NCBI GenBank assembly: GCA_022702545.1
Contig: JAHRBC010000001.1
Span: forward strand, 1,922,001-1,986,000
Direction of reading: 5' to 3'
DNA length: 64,000 bases
Source: Phycomyces nitens
Taxonomy: Eukaryota; Mucoromycota; Mucoromycetes; Mucorales; Phycomycetaceae
The position numbers and the translations under genes are program-made. Shown piece by piece: positions 11,976 to 24,921 of this stretch (position 1 is the first letter of the stretch; each line of letters begins with the position of its first letter). A model generated the notes under the pieces. It was given only the letters and a program-made list of their open reading frames with translations, made no database searches and was not told the DNA's origin.

Positions 11976-14027
11976 TTAAGGGTGAGGAGGGTGTTGAGGA
12001 GGAGGCGAATGAATGCCAAAGAGCCCACCTGAAATACGTCTTGAAGGATCTCTTCTGGAAAGACTGCTGGAGAGTGAGTTGATTGAGCCTAAGGATAGAA
12101 AAAGGTTGCAATGAGACCAAATGTACTGAATAGTAGTTTTTTTACCTGATCTGGACCGATTGATGGCATGGTCAGGGATAGCTTGTGGTGATACAGAGCT
12201 ATGTGACGAGACCGAGTGGTCATTAGCATGTAAGATTGATCCAATGGTCGAGGAAGATGCACTGTTGTCGAGTTGGAGAGGTGGAATTGGGCTATTAAAG
12301 TAACCAGACGTCTTTTCGGATGTCAAGGAACGTTGGGAAGATGTAGAGGTCGATCGGTTGGCCTATAAAGTCATTTTAGAATAAACGCTCAATGACCGAG
12401 AGTCAGCCATAGTTTACCCTGACATGTCTTCCAGGAGAGGGAGGGACTGAGCGAAAGACGGGAGGTATACTGGAAATAGAGAGTTGAGGTTACTGAGATC
12501 AACTGCCAGTGCTCTTACCCTTCATCTGCTGGTATGTCATCGATTGGGAGATTGTTCTCTTTACGAAGCTGGATCAATTCACTCTTGTACTTGTTGCACT
12601 GTTGGTATTTTGCCATGTCTTTTATGAAGAAAAAGGTAAACGTCTTGTTGAGGTATGGTTTTACAAGACTTACATTCTCTCTCCATCTCAACTGCCTTGC
12701 TTTTCAGAACACCGACCTCCGCCTTGAGGACTTCAATAAGACCTGTCGGAGGTGCTTCTCCGAGAGCACCGGGCGAGTGAGGAATCCACTTCTTGGCACT
12801 ATAGAATATTACTTGTTCAGAGATGCACTCTGTTGGGGCCATTGGACTTACTTTAGAGACGGAGAGGTGCCTGCACCGGTTATGGCTGGGCTCATTGGCA
12901 AGGATCCTGGGTTAGCCAGGTCTGCGAGGCCATAGGAAGAAGTGCGCGAGGGTGACTGAGAAAGGGTTTGTTGCATTCGGAGCGAGTCGAGCTGTTTCTG
13001 AAGCTTGTTGACAATGTACTCCTGCTCCTGCTCTAGTGCATTTTCGAGATCGATTTTCTCTTTCTGGAGCTAATTTTAATCAGAAGAAAGGGATAAATGA
13101 ATCTGACTAGAGCCCAGGCTGTATATAGCCTACCTGGGAAAGCTTCTTTTGGAGCATGTTGGTCAGGTACTCTTCTTCCTGCTCGACCTGAACCAACAAT
13201 TCTCCTTTTTCCTTCTTTAATCCAGAGATACGCTTCAATAGCTTGTTTGAAATATACTCTTCCTCTTGTTCTGCCAATGCCGTCTATATATATATATATT
13301 TGTTAGATCGTGTCTCCAGTGCCTCAAGTTTCTCTAGTGCCTCTGATGGCCTACCATGTCTACAGTCATCTGTCGTAAGAGTTGGTTATCGTGTCTGAGG
13401 ATATTGACGTGCCCTTGCTCCATTTCGAGTTCAAACTCAAGTTTTTTGATGCGCGCCTCCTGTGCCACGCATGTCTTGTGCAACTTTGTGGTCTCTTCCC
13501 GCAGAGCATCCAAATTATGAATGTCCATCAAGATATCAATCTTTGAGATTGTGTCACTAGATTACATGTGTAAACAAGTGTTAGTTTTGGGCACGGCTGG
13601 AATAAAGACTTCTTCCTTGATCATCCAATCAATCAATCATCCAATCAATCACCAAGTCTTACGTCTGTGAGCCTGATTGAAGTCTATCCAAGGTGGCCTG
13701 GAAAGCCTTTGCGCGTGAAGCTAGGTCGGCTTCCAGAGTTGCCTTGTCTTTACGGGCCTATGGTTATGTTGGTTAAATTGGATGTGATCTGGTATCATCA
13801 TTACCTTGTCAAGTTGTTCTCGAAGGGAGTCTGTGAATTTCTGTTCTCCTTGCTGCAACTCCTTTAGAGACTGTTCATCCTACAACAAGTAAATAACCAG
13901 ACAAGCACAGTAAGAAATGTCTTACTGGTAGTGCAGTATGATGCGTATCAGAGCCGGTCGAGAGGGAGGTCTGGGGGATGTTTGAGGTCTGGCTGTCCAG
14001 TGTCAGTTCTGCATGCGTCATGCTCAT
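11976..14027 (-). CDS. CCDC6-like coiled-coil protein
   Basis: Eleven exons (13926-14027, 13805-13879, 13663-13757, 13355-13556, 13134-13283, 12852-13069, 12674-12798, 12519-12618, 12418-12469, 12146-12362, 11976-12088) sum to 482 residues, close to human CCDC6 (474). The centre carries the hallmark repeated segments AEQEEEYISNKLLKRI, VEQEEEYLTNMLQKKL and LEQEQEYIVNKLQKQL. These correspond to the EQEEEFISNTL / EKEEEFLTNEL / EQEQE..VN units of the CCDC6 (DUF2046) family. They are preceded by a heptad-rich coil (about residues 35-160) and followed by a Ser/Pro-rich disordered tail. Animal CCDC6 is a scaffold linked to DNA-damage and cell-cycle control; the fungal role is unknown. A leader extending in frame to 14111 exists but is less likely than the ATG at 14027. 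Confidence 0.82.
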
Positions 14028-15963
14028 GATGAAACAATGGGTTGAAAGTGCGGTGTCCTTTTTGTTATGTAAAGTACAAATCAAGTCGGCTGAGGTATTT
14101 AGGATACCCAAGGAAGTGAAAAAAGTAGTGAAAGAGAGAAAGAGACAAGTATTAAGTGGGGCGATGAATATGAGAATCTCAAATAAGCTTTCTAGAGTAT
14201 TTTATATAACATAAATTAATGTAAGAGAGTGCGTGATTAATCGTTTTGATTGGATCACAAAAATTAAAATATTAATCTTATGAAAACTACCGGACAGGAC
14301 TACAAGACAAGTATGTGACATCACATAAACTTTCATTACACAGCATGTTGCTCGGACTGCTAATACATGACAAAGAGGTTTCAAGTGTCAATCCCATCAA
14401 GCTCTTGGTTGCTGAGAGTCCAATTGGATATCTCAAGGCCCAGAGTTGGTTTTACGGCGTTTATATATATATTCAAAACAAGAACACGAGTCTTTATTGC
14501 ATTATGTAAAAGTTGATATGCTTTATCAAAATATCCGTAATTGACCACAATTGCACATCACCAGGCTAGCTTATCTGTAATGGTTTATCTAAAAGCTACC
14601 AATCGCCATATTCTCTTTTCCAAAAAAGAAAACCTTTTCTTTCTTTCTTTCTTTCTTGTCCTGGACAGAGATTGGCTCTTTGGCAAGTAATGGAAACATT
14701 CATTTGGTCTCAAGCCATGTAAACACATTTACAATCGTATTTTTTAATACAGATCTCGAGACTTTTCAACAAGTTCCATTCAGCTTTGGTTGGGATTTCC
14801 CTTGACATTAGTGTTGGTTAATGTAATAAATGTGCCTTTAGAAGCTATGCCTCTATCAGACCAGCCGTTTTTTTTTCACAAGGACATTTTTGCATGTCCT
14901 TCTTTCATTAATATGGTGTCTTTGTTTTTTTTTTAAGAAATAATCTAAAGCCATTGAGAGACTCAAACACCTTTTTTTCATTTTTGCACACTTATCACAA
15001 ATGTTTTCTTGGGTGCAGGCTTAACTATGAGGTACTGAATCAGTTTTGTAGTAAAGATAGACTCCATGGCCAAGTACATTGACAAATAAAATAAAAATAT
15101 TGAGCACAAAGAGTCAATTATCAAGCAGCTCAAGAATCACCCCCCAAAGTCACAACAGGTCCCTTGTTTTGAAATCCAGAAAATGTTCATTTTCCAAGTG
15201 ATATAAATCATTTATACATCTTACAAACCACTGGATCAAGAGGATATTTGGCTTATGAATAAACAGGCAATTGTCTGCAACTATCGACTTTCGTTTTTCT
15301 TTAATAATAAAAAAAGACACGCCAAGGTCAAAAAGCTGAAACTCACATTAAAGCACATGGACAAGGGTTGGTTTTGTAGTATTCACTCGTGCAAATATTC
15401 AAATGTCTTGGTCAGACTTGAAACAAGATATATAAATCTAAATCACCACATTATATTTCTATACCATCTACTTACATTATGGCTACAAGATATGGTCCTT
15501 GGATCTGGACCTTTACGGCGCCTACTTGGTGCATGAATTATCGAGATTGGTTTGTAGTTTAAACTCGTTTGAAATCCGTTACAAAAGAGACCATTCAGAT
15601 TTCGAATAAACCCAAGATTGCCAGCTTGATATCATTGGGCTATTTGACGTTTCCAAGGAAAAAAGAAAGTTTATATGGCCATCAAATCAGCACCTACTGC
15701 TGCTTGTAGGCTGCCAAAAAAAAAGAAAAGTCAATTCTACTAAATCAGAATTCTGTTTGGTATCCTGCTACCTATTTTTTTTTGTTTTTGCCTCCTGGTA
15801 CTGCCAAAGGGTGAAAAAAGGGGGACGAAGAAGATACGTCATGAGCCAGCCTTCTTCAACTTTACAAGTATATAAAGTTAACCTTGTCTCCCTTTTTATC
15901 CATTGGATCCTTTTTTATTTATTTTATTTCATTTCTACCTTTCTTTCGAGGTACCACTTAACC
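14028..15963. other. Intergenic region between divergent CCDC6-like and LIM genes
   Basis: About 1.9 kb without a supportable gene; presumably it holds both promoters. A TTTC tetramer run lies near 14636-14657. Open frames here (for example 15255-15536) are AT-driven and show no family pattern. Confidence 0.5.
15869..15876 (+). promoter_or_regulatory. TATA-like box of the LIM gene
   Basis: TATATAAA about 90 bp upstream of the ATG at 15964. Positional inference. Confidence 0.45.
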
Positions 15964-16507
15964 ATGGACTGCTCTATATGTTTAAAGACTGTATATTTTG
16001 TCGAAAAGGTAGAAGCCAATGGACGGCCATACCACAAGACATGCTTCAAGGTAATGATGATATAGATGCTCTATTAAAGACTGTTTATATTAATAATCAA
16101 CCCATTCATTCTCTCTAGTGCACAGAGAGCGGATGTCGATTGACACTTGCCAATTTCCACTACTGCGAAGGCCGGCTTTTTTGCCCAAAGCATGTTCCCA
16201 AATTACAGGCCATTGTTCGACGTATGTAAACCACTGCTTTATATATATATATATATGTTTCTGTTTGACTTGTGTATTTTGGCTTTCTTTATCTTGAACA
16301 TTTTATATAAAAAGGGATGCAGGAGGTATCTACAAGAGCAAAAGAGGGGAGAATAGGGGATGTGGTAGAGAATATAAAGATTATATTTATATTTATATTG
16401 ATATTGATATTGATATTGATTTCTGCCTTGTACTCATTCCTTTGATTTTTTGGTGCATTGATTTTTTTTCTTTCTAGTCGGAATCGTTCAAGAGGCATCC
16501 TAGTTGA
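15964..16507 (+). CDS. Single LIM-domain protein (CRIP/CRP-like)
   Basis: Four exons (15964-16050, 16119-16221, 16315-16364, 16478-16507) yield 89 residues. One LIM domain fills residues 3-54: C3-x2-C6, H24-x2-C27 form the first zinc site; C30, the Cys of the ESGC turn (C35), C51 and H54 (LFCPKH) form the second. The size and layout resemble the small animal CRIP proteins. The tail of about 30 residues is basic and ends KRHPS. LIM domains mediate protein contacts, often with actin regulators; no partner can be named here. The last two introns are inferred from splice signals: an intron starting GTAGAG removes an AT-rich stretch of repeated TATTGA-like units. The C-terminal 20 residues are therefore less certain than the LIM domain. 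Confidence 0.8.
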
Positions 16508-16777
16508 ATAATGCCAGAGACATGTTTTCTCTTTTTATAAAAAGTGTCAAGATTTAGCGTTGTGCAAGAGGTGCCAATAATAATTATAAAGATGTTCATA
16601 GTAATAAAAAGCATTTGTTATATCTCGAATTGCATTATTGTATTGCCCTGTAAGAAACGCCGGGCAAGGGAACAAGGGCTGAAATCAACTTTGGATTAAG
16701 ATGAGTTGACTTGGGATCTAAGGAGTTGATGGCTAGGATAATGATAATTCTGTATTTATTTATTTATTTTATAAACA

Positions 16778-18625
16778 CTACTGAAAAGCTTCTTGCTCAG
16801 ATGTTGGACGTAGAGAACTTTGGTCGAGGGGAGTGTAGATTAGATAGCCAACAAAGCCAAAGTAAATGGCAGCTATTCCCATCAGGACAGGTGGATAAGA
16901 GTATTCTTTCAAAAACCCAATGCACAGATGAACATTAAAGCCAAAAAGAATCCAGGAGATTGTCCAGCACATGGTGTGCATCCAGCGGCTGTTTTTAAAC
17001 GTGCTTGTCATTATTCTACTTGAGCTCGTAAGCTTAAGGATTGGAATAATGGCCATTGGAAGGCACAGACTACAAAAATCCATATATATAATCAATCAAC
17101 TAGTAACATTTCTGTTGATCAAACAATCGTACCTCTGTAACACGTTTAGTATTTCGCCCAAGGTGTCAAATCTATTGACAGCCAGCACAGCGACCATCAT
17201 GCTTGGAACCAATGATACGGTGCGTGTGAGGGCAACACGATGCCATTGCTTCTTGAAAATGGCCCCAAAGAAGCCTTCTACAACCTAGACAGATTATATG
17301 TCTTAGTAGACATTTTGATATAATAATCAAATTACATATTGCCCGGCCAATGTGCCTGTCATGGTGGAGCTTTGGCCGGCTGCAAGTAGACCTGCTGCCC
17401 ACAGATACCTGGCATATTCACCCAGGGTATTCCGCAGTACTTCAGAAGCATCGTAGAGACCCGGAAGAGTGTCGAGGGTGTTTCCGGGCTCATAAAACAC
17501 TTGGGCAAATACCACGACAATGGCCAGATTTATGAAATAAGATGTCAGGAGAGCCAAGCCTGATTCAATGGCAAAATAAAAGTTTGCCTCCCTGAGTTTT
17601 CGTTCGCTCGGCTTCTCTCCTAGATTTCGAGACATGACCAAGGCGCTTTGGGTAGTGTCAATATAGAGCCGTCGTTCGAATGATTGTAATCTAGGACTTG
17701 CCTGTGAAGGAACATATTGTGAGGCATAATGACGGCTCCTACCATGCCAACTGCCTGGACAGTCGCATTTTTAGGGATTTCGGGTACAAATATGCCATAA
17801 AGAATATTTGGAATACTGGGATGGGACGAAATCATTTCAGCCCAGAAACAGGCAATCATGACTCCAATCAAGGACATGAAAAAGACTTCAATCTTACGAA
17901 CACCATATTGTTGCAACCACATGAATATAAATGTATCAAAGGCTGTGATCAACACCCCTACTGGAAGTGTAAATCCAAAAAAGATCTTTAGGGCAATGGC
18001 AGTGCCCACGATCTCTTGAATGTCAGAACCAATGATGGCGAGCTGAGTAAAAACCCACAAGATATAGCCTATGGGCCGGCTGTAGCTGTCCCTGATCAAC
18101 TGAGCCAGGTGTTTGCCGGTAACTACCCCCAGCCTGGCCGAGAGGATCTGTATAACAAGCCCTTTATATATATACATATATTGATAATTATTAGGCTTTG
18201 GAGGCTAACCAAGCATTTCAATTACCAGCCGCATGAGCCCACAAGAGCAGCCAAAGAAGCTTGTATCCTGCGACTGCACCCGATTGAAGGTCGGACTCGA
18301 GATTACCAGGATCCAAATAGGCAATTGACCTAAAATCCATGAAAGGTACAATCGAATTAAAAAAAAAAAAAAAGAGCGAGTTGCAATTTGTTCCTGAATT
18401 TACGCACATTAGCCAGCCCGGTCCACTATAGAGCATCAACTTTTTCCAGGAAAAATAGGCTTCCTTGTCCTCCTGGTCCTGGTGGGTATCAACCTGACCC
18501 TTGACATCCACTTCGACATTCCATTCGTACTCTAATGGGTCATTCGACAGGGCCTGGTAAGAAGGTGTCTTTTGGGTCAATAAGCTGTCACGCTGGCTCG
18601 GACTGCCTGCATTAGTTCTGTCCAT
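16778..18625 (-). CDS. Nramp-family divalent metal transporter (Smf-like)
   Basis: Six exons (18408-18625, 18226-18329, 17702-18161, 17336-17645, 17133-17284, 16778-17069) give 511 residues. The two metal-site motifs are intact: SIAYLDPGN (DPGN at about residues 79-82, TM1) and MPHN (about 253-256, TM6). The stretch [16 protein letters not shown] and the GQ(Y/F)V.EGF segment are family-typical. Family members move Mn2+, Fe2+ and other divalent metals with protons, at the plasma membrane, endosomes or vacuole. Two splice sites are unusual. Intron 1 uses donor GTGCGT, which is required to restore [11 protein letters not shown]. Intron 3 uses a GC donor (GCAAGT), which restores NMFLHSALVMSR. The acidic, soluble N-terminal 60 residues precede TM1. 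Start at 18625; an in-frame ATG at 18661 would add 12 residues. Confidence 0.93.
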
Positions 18626-18954
18626 TGAAGGGAAGAAGGCTACAAAGATGCAGTACCACACAAGAATAAAAAAAGGCTTTAATTTATTCTTAAATATTTT
18701 ATTTTATTCTGCTGGTGAGGTATGCATGTACCGCATTGAATTGAACCTTTTCCATTTATGGATATCTGACAATCTACGTCACATTTAGATTGGCCTCTCT
18801 CCCATTGGTTACATTTCATGGTTGAAGATTACAGGAATATAATGTTTAATGAAATGGATAGTTGGAAAGGGCAAGAATGAGGATAATATATATATATATT
18901 AAATTATTATTATTATTACTTTAGAATACATGTATTGAATATAAAATGCCCTAT
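18626..18954. other. Spacer between two minus-strand genes
   Basis: AT-rich, with a TA/TAA run near 18885-18920. It must hold the Nramp promoter and the 3' flank of the coiled-coil gene. Nothing else seen. Confidence 0.4.
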
Positions 18955-20219
18955 TTACAGAATAACTTGCTTTACCAACCGACGTCTCTCTCTGTTCCAT
19001 TCATCAGTCTTTTCACCCAGGCAAAGACGCTTCTCTACCTGGACTGCCACTAGGTCGAGCGAGTGTTGGTCACACCATTGAAGCAAGAGGTCCAGCTGCT
19101 GTCGGACAGCCCACAAATAACGCTGAATGGGTGAATAGTATGCTTTGGTTTCGTCATCTTTGTTTTCCATTCTAAAACAGACTATTTAGCTATCAATCTT
19201 TAATCAATCAATCAATCTTACTTGTCTGGGGACTCAATCGGAGGTAGAGATGGACAAAGTTCACGAGCCTCTTTAATGGCCTCATAGGCAATCTGAGGAA
19301 AGTACACCTGTCCTTCCTTGATCTCACTCTCCTTGTTGGACATGCGGAGATCAAGAATGGCTTCCAATAAAGCAGTATCGGCCGTTGTGAGACAGATCCT
19401 GACTCTCTCAAGATCCTTGTCCGAAACAATAGCCTATTTTCAAATAAGAAGAATAAGCTTAGTACCTAAAGTCACGGAATTGAACATTTACCTTTTCAAT
19501 CTCGCTTTCCAAAACCTCAATCTCTTGTTTCAGGGTAGCCTCTGACTCAAAGTCCTGGTCTTTTAATAACTATAGAGGTGTCAATACACCAACAATACAC
19601 AATACTGATTTCACATTTCACTACCACTTGCCTCGTTCAACAGCTCAGTCAGATCCTCACGGTAGTTTTTCAAGGTTCTATAGTCAGCATTGTGCTTTTC
19701 GTTCTATAAAGTAGGTCAGTATCTCCACCCTCTTTATATATATATATATTTACTTGCCTGTCTCTCAACATCCCGAACACGCTCGTCAACCTCATCAACC
19801 AGAGCCTGTGCCTCTTTAACCAGCTCTCCGTCAATCTTCTTATGCTTCTCTACTCGACCTTTTTCGGCGAGCAGCTCACACTATTGCCCGGCTCAGTATA
19901 TTTTATTTAATTTTACAATTGCACTTACAGTTATGGACAACAAGAACCAATGGAGACTCCAGGAGTTTATGCTGATTTCTTCCTTTTGCCAGTAAGCCCT
20001 GTAGTCATGGCGTGAGTATAAAAGACTTTTTTTTTTACAAAATACTTACAGTTTTGTAAGTTTCTCATCGAGATTCTTTTGCAGAGGCTTCTTTTCCATT
20101 TCCAATTGCTGAATGGTGTTCAATGTCTTGAGACATGGCTCCTCGACATGCACAAGACCAGCTACGGCATGGGTCAGGTCGTCCAATGCAGACAGTTGAG
20201 CAGGAGTGATGGTTGACAT
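18955..20219 (-). CDS. Uncharacterised coiled-coil protein
   Basis: Seven exons (20050-20219, 19929-19998, 19758-19880, 19632-19703, 19492-19569, 19222-19433, 18955-19171) join in frame to 313 residues. No family is recognised. Heptad-like charged helices dominate residues about 35-190 (for example EKHKKIDGELVKEAQAL, QEIEVLESEIEK). The last 70 residues are predicted to be helical and basic (RYLWAVRQQLDLLLQWCDQH). Two of its six introns use GC donors (GCAAGT), which are needed to keep frame at ERQ/NEKHNADY and LLNE/LLKDQDF. The second exon (19929-19998) is the least certain because its product (AYWQKEEISINSW...) is unlike the rest. It could be a structural cytoskeletal or complex subunit, but nothing in the sequence establishes that. 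Confidence 0.65.
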
Positions 20220-20618
20220 TATATATATATATATATATTTAAAAAAATAATTACAAATGAGAGCAAGAGTAATAAAAAAGAAAAGGGTATTTTATACAAA
20301 AAGAACCAATGATCCATTTTCTGTAATTAATTTCTTACCCCGCACTGTCTCCAAAAAGAATATTGGGATTAATCCCGCTTCCCATGTACTTTGGGAACAG
20401 CGGTAAGAAGTTGGAAGAGTTTTTGTGTGTGTGTGTGTGTTCGTGTGATGTGACTGAATAATAATATTTATAATACAGAATAAAAAGGTATCCTTGAGGG
20501 CAATGTGCATTATTGGAGGCAGATTGTATATATAGATAGATAGATAAATAGATAGATAGTAATAATAATAATAATAATAATGTAATAATAACAAGAGGAA
20601 ATAATAATCTTTGCAGAG
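20220..20618. other. Spacer rich in microsatellites
   Basis: TA run at about 20221-20239, GT run at about 20424-20440, GATA-type run and AAT run at about 20530-20582. No gene. Confidence 0.6.
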
Positions 20619-23600
20619 TTAATGTTTAATATCGTCCAATGGAATAGGCTCGTTCGGAAGCTGCTCTAAGTGGGCTTCTCTTTCTCGGCCATTCTTTAAT
20701 ACAAGTTCGATTTCACGAATTATATCATTGTCATACGGGTAATATTGGTGAAGGATGTGTTTGGCTGCCACACGGGGTACCAAGCAGGTAACAACGGCAA
20801 GAATCAGTACCAGCCAATAGAATCCAGTACCAAACAGTCGCAGATGGCCAGCAAAAATAAAGGTGTTGAACTGGGAATAAATGGCAACGAATACATAATA
20901 GACCAGAATCGAGGCAGCAATGATGACAACTTGGATCCAAGTGTAACCGTAGAGCGAGAATGCAATAAACAGGTTTGCCACACACACACCAATACTGGAC
21001 ATTATTGTACCCATTTCATAGATTCCATTGGTCGAGAATCCAGCGACATCAAACGCACCGGCAACAAACAGCATGTAGGGGAAAAAGAAGGAAACCGCAG
21101 ATTGGTAGATTGCATCGACAACCATAAGCCAGAAATGCCAGGTCTTGAACTTGTCATTACGAAGTCCCATGCGGTACAGCTCTGGGTAGCGAAGAGAAAT
21201 CCGGGCAGAGAGGTCTTGGTCCCAGATGCCGAGGAAGATGATGGGGAGCGAGGTAAAGATTAGATTGTAAAGAGTAACAAGAGAATAGTCAAAGGTCATT
21301 GAGCCATTGAACCTAGACGTGGATTGTCAGCAAACATAATAATAATAATAATTGATATCTCAAAACAACTTACTGGCAAAATATCTGGTACCAAAACAGC
21401 ATAAAGGTCCATACAATGTTCTTGAAAAAGAAGCCTATAATCATCTCGGCCGTACGCAGATAGGACCATCGACCATGGACTAGCAACATCTTGTGGAGAT
21501 ATCTGAACTGAGCAATTGCATAATCAGACGCCATCACAGCCTGTCTTCCTTCAACACCACTGATGCCCACTCCAACGTTGGCTGACTGGATCATTGCTAC
21601 ATCATTTGCACCATCACCAATGGCCAGTGTCATCACCTTGAGCCCCTTTTTGACCAGCATTACAACCTGTGCCTTTTGTTTAGGGCTCACTCGGCAGCAG
21701 ATCACACTTGCACACTGCATTCCAAGGTCCAGCAGCCCATCCTTACACTCATTCAACAGCGCATACCGAAGTGTGGTGCCGTCAATGACCAAGGCACGCT
21801 TCTTACCCAGATTATTTTCGGATGGCTTGAGGGCCTCTTCAATCTGAGCCTTTGTTTCGTCTCTTGTCTGGGCCTTTATTATCACCAGCTCCATGTCGAC
21901 CGTCAAGAGGTTACAGGAAAAGCCAATATTGATAGCCGTCTCAGTCTTGTCGCCCGTCAGGACCCAAAGTTTGATGCCGGATTTTGATAGCTCGGCAATA
22001 GTCTCTGGTACGCCTTCCTGGAGTCGATCTTCAATGGCAGTTCCGCCCATCAGCAACATTTCACGCTCAATTCCCTCGCACACCTCATCGATTTTCTCTT
22101 CTCGGCCATGAATGCTCGAATTGGCTTCCTCGAATCGCTTGTTCCATGCAGTATACTCTTCCTTGGCAATAAATCGGTAAGACAAACACAGGGTTCGGAG
22201 GCCCTCATTGGCAAACTCCTCCAAGGCGTCAGAGGTAGTTTCGCGTAAACGAGCTTGAGACTCGGCCAAGGCTGTCTGGTTTCCAAATTCGGTACACAAA
22301 CGTTCAAATATGATTGAATCGGCACCCTTGCAGAGTAGCACGATCTTGTCACTGCCCTCAGGTTGGACAATCACGCTCATTCTTTTACGTGTCGAGTTAA
22401 ATTCAAGGACATTGAGCAGAGAGAATCTCTGTTCCTTGCCTTTCACAAGTACCGTCATCGTTCGGGTCTTGTTATTGAGGTTCAGGAACACAAAGCCAAG
22501 ATCGCGTGCGGTGCCTACAAGCGCAGCCTCATCAGGCGACTGTGCCTTGTATTCAATCTCATCTTCATCATCCGGGTTGCTTTGTTCGGGGATTGCAGTG
22601 TGACAAAGTGCCAGTGCAAGGCCAAAGTGCTCCATCATTTGTGAATGTTCATCATCTTTGCCAAGATCCTCAAAGAAGGCAGGATCAATAAAGGTTGGGT
22701 CTCTAACATGGGGGTTGTCGAATTGCTTGGCCTGTATTTCGAGCATTCGTCTTTTTTCTTCATTCATAAACTCAACATTGGCCTCTTTTTCGGTTTCGTT
22801 TGAAAAAGTCGATTCATAGTCGTGTATTTGGCCAGAGTTTTCGGTATGACGAGTGTTTTGTGTACGGAGGCGCGCGCCTTGGCTGGCTTCAGTTGTGCCA
22901 AGACCATAGGATACACCATCGATCGTGCATTTGCGAAACTCCATTACGTTTTGAGTCAGGGTGCCGGTCTTGTCAGAAAACACGTATTCAATCTGGCCTA
23001 GATCGTCAGAAATGTTCCATGTCTTTGGAATACATGGAGAGTCGGTTGGGGCATAGTACATGTCAATGTCTGAATAGATAAAGTAGGCCTAATAGACAAT
23101 GGTTTAGAGACAGATTAAAATAAAAAAAGAGAGTGCATTGAGACTTACAGCAAATGTCTTTACAATTTCAACCGAAATATAGAGTGAAATTGGTACAATA
23201 TTTTGGTACAAAATTAACGTAACCCTATAAACAAACAATTAATTAGTTGGAGTTTTGGTGTCTAGAAACAAACTTACCAAAATGTCAGGAATCCAGAATA
23301 TGAACCACTGCTTCCCTCAATGTCAAAGTCAAAATAACGGGATGACCCTTTGCCGTTAAACTGAACACTATCGATCACCGAACTCACGATACACATAATT
23401 GCCAAGATTACGAAATTGGCAATAACCTTTAAAGATGTATATTAGGAAGTGTCTCTTTTAATAGATTTAGAAGCTTACATGTGGATTTGTTCCCTTGGCC
23501 ATCTTGCTACGCTTCGAAGGCGTCTGACCAGAATTGAGCATGATCTTTGTCTCGGCTCCGGTATAGACCACCATACAGATAACCCATTCGGTGTTCCGTA

Positions 23601-24921
23601 GTACACATCCTCGAAGGAGCATGTTGTTGTATGTAACTGGGTCAGATTTCTGATGCTGAACTCCTGAGCGCGTTGTTGCCGCTTCGTCTACCTCTTCGAT
23701 TTCCCAACGAAGAACGCCGCTGTATTGGTATAGGTTCACATGAGGTGGCTCGCTCTCGATATAGAATCTTGCCCTCTCACAGTCATGGACAGTATTAAGG
23801 TCACTTGTGCCGGGCAGACCCTGCCGAGCTTTGAGATTTGTCTCACCGTCAAGATTCTGTGTCTCGACATAGCACAGGTTGTCTGGGTCTGATGTAGAAA
23901 GTACAATGACATCTGCGGGCACGTCTTCATTATTACGGATTTTGATATAATCTCCTACTTGTACATCCTGCCAGAGAGTATCAGCCCATGTTGCCTTGCA
24001 GTCCAGTCCAGGAGGATCTGTTGGGTGACTATCGCCACAGTGTAGGCCTGGTGCGACTGTAGAGGGTCGGCGAGCAGTGTCGTTTGTTGCAGTGCGGTAA
24101 AGGACAGAGTGGGGAATTGAGCCAGGTCGATAAGGCTTCTGGCCCTGAGTGCTGTTTGGTTTGAGCATTCTACTGATCGAACGCAGGGTGTCTGAGCGAG
24201 GTCGGAGCTGGTGGACTCTTTTTGGTAGACTCAAGGGCAGGGCCTGGTCTGAGTTACGAGGAGATACGGGGTCTGTAAGAGGTTGCTTCTCTTCTTTAGG
24301 TTTACGCTGTTTGGAGTCTTCTGATTTTGCGCTTCTATAGAGACGGGCATACTTGTTTTCTATGCCCAATATCGTGCAGGTGAATCCCCACGCGACCTTG
24401 AAGGCGTGGAAGCGACCTTTGCTTATTTCTGGCAAATTGACATTGCGCCAGTTTTTCAGGCCAAGTACCTTTGACTTGTTCACTCGCTTGTCACTTTGGC
24501 TACGCTTCGTGTCTTCAATGGCATCCTTGATAGCCGTAATGACGATAATGACAATCAGAGGCAGGGCAGATACTGCAGGCTCTGTGACGCCAAAGATGGG
24601 AATGCATTGGAGGACGACGAGGAAAAGGAAATAGAGGTTGGCGACGTTACGAAATTGTTCAAACAGGTTTTTTGGTACAAAGGAAACGAGAGTGTATTTT
24701 GCGGTTCTAATTCGATTGTTTGCATAGTGTCGGTCGATAATACGTCCTTTGTGGTCATACTCGGACTGGGGTAACTTGGTATTTACGTAAATATTGCGAC
24801 GTTGTTGCATGTACGACGATGTCGACTCTGTCCTCTGGAGCTCTTTTTGTTCTGCTTCATTCTTGAGTTGCTCTCTAGTTTTTTTGTGGAATAACGCCTT
24901 GACTCGAAGAGATTTGTTCAT
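20619..24921 (-). CDS. P4-ATPase phospholipid flippase, Dnf1/Dnf2-like
   Basis: Five exons (23479-24921, 23278-23426, 23149-23224, 21374-23088, 20619-21312) give 1358 residues. Visible P4 features: PISLYISVE in TM4; the catalytic site DKTGT with Asp near residue 595, preceded by TWNISDDLGQIEYVFS as in fungal Dnf proteins; QNLDGETNLKAR in the actuator domain; KGADSIIFERL in the nucleotide domain; and the hinge GDGANDVAMIQ. A long Ser/Pro/Arg-rich cytosolic insert (about residues 190-310) between TM2 and the actuator domain is typical of Dnf1/2 and argues against Drs2 or Neo1. The last exon covers TM6-10 and ends in a short tail. Family role: flipping phospholipids to the cytosolic leaflet at the plasma membrane and endosomes, with a Cdc50/Lem3 partner, which is not encoded here. 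Confidence 0.94.
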
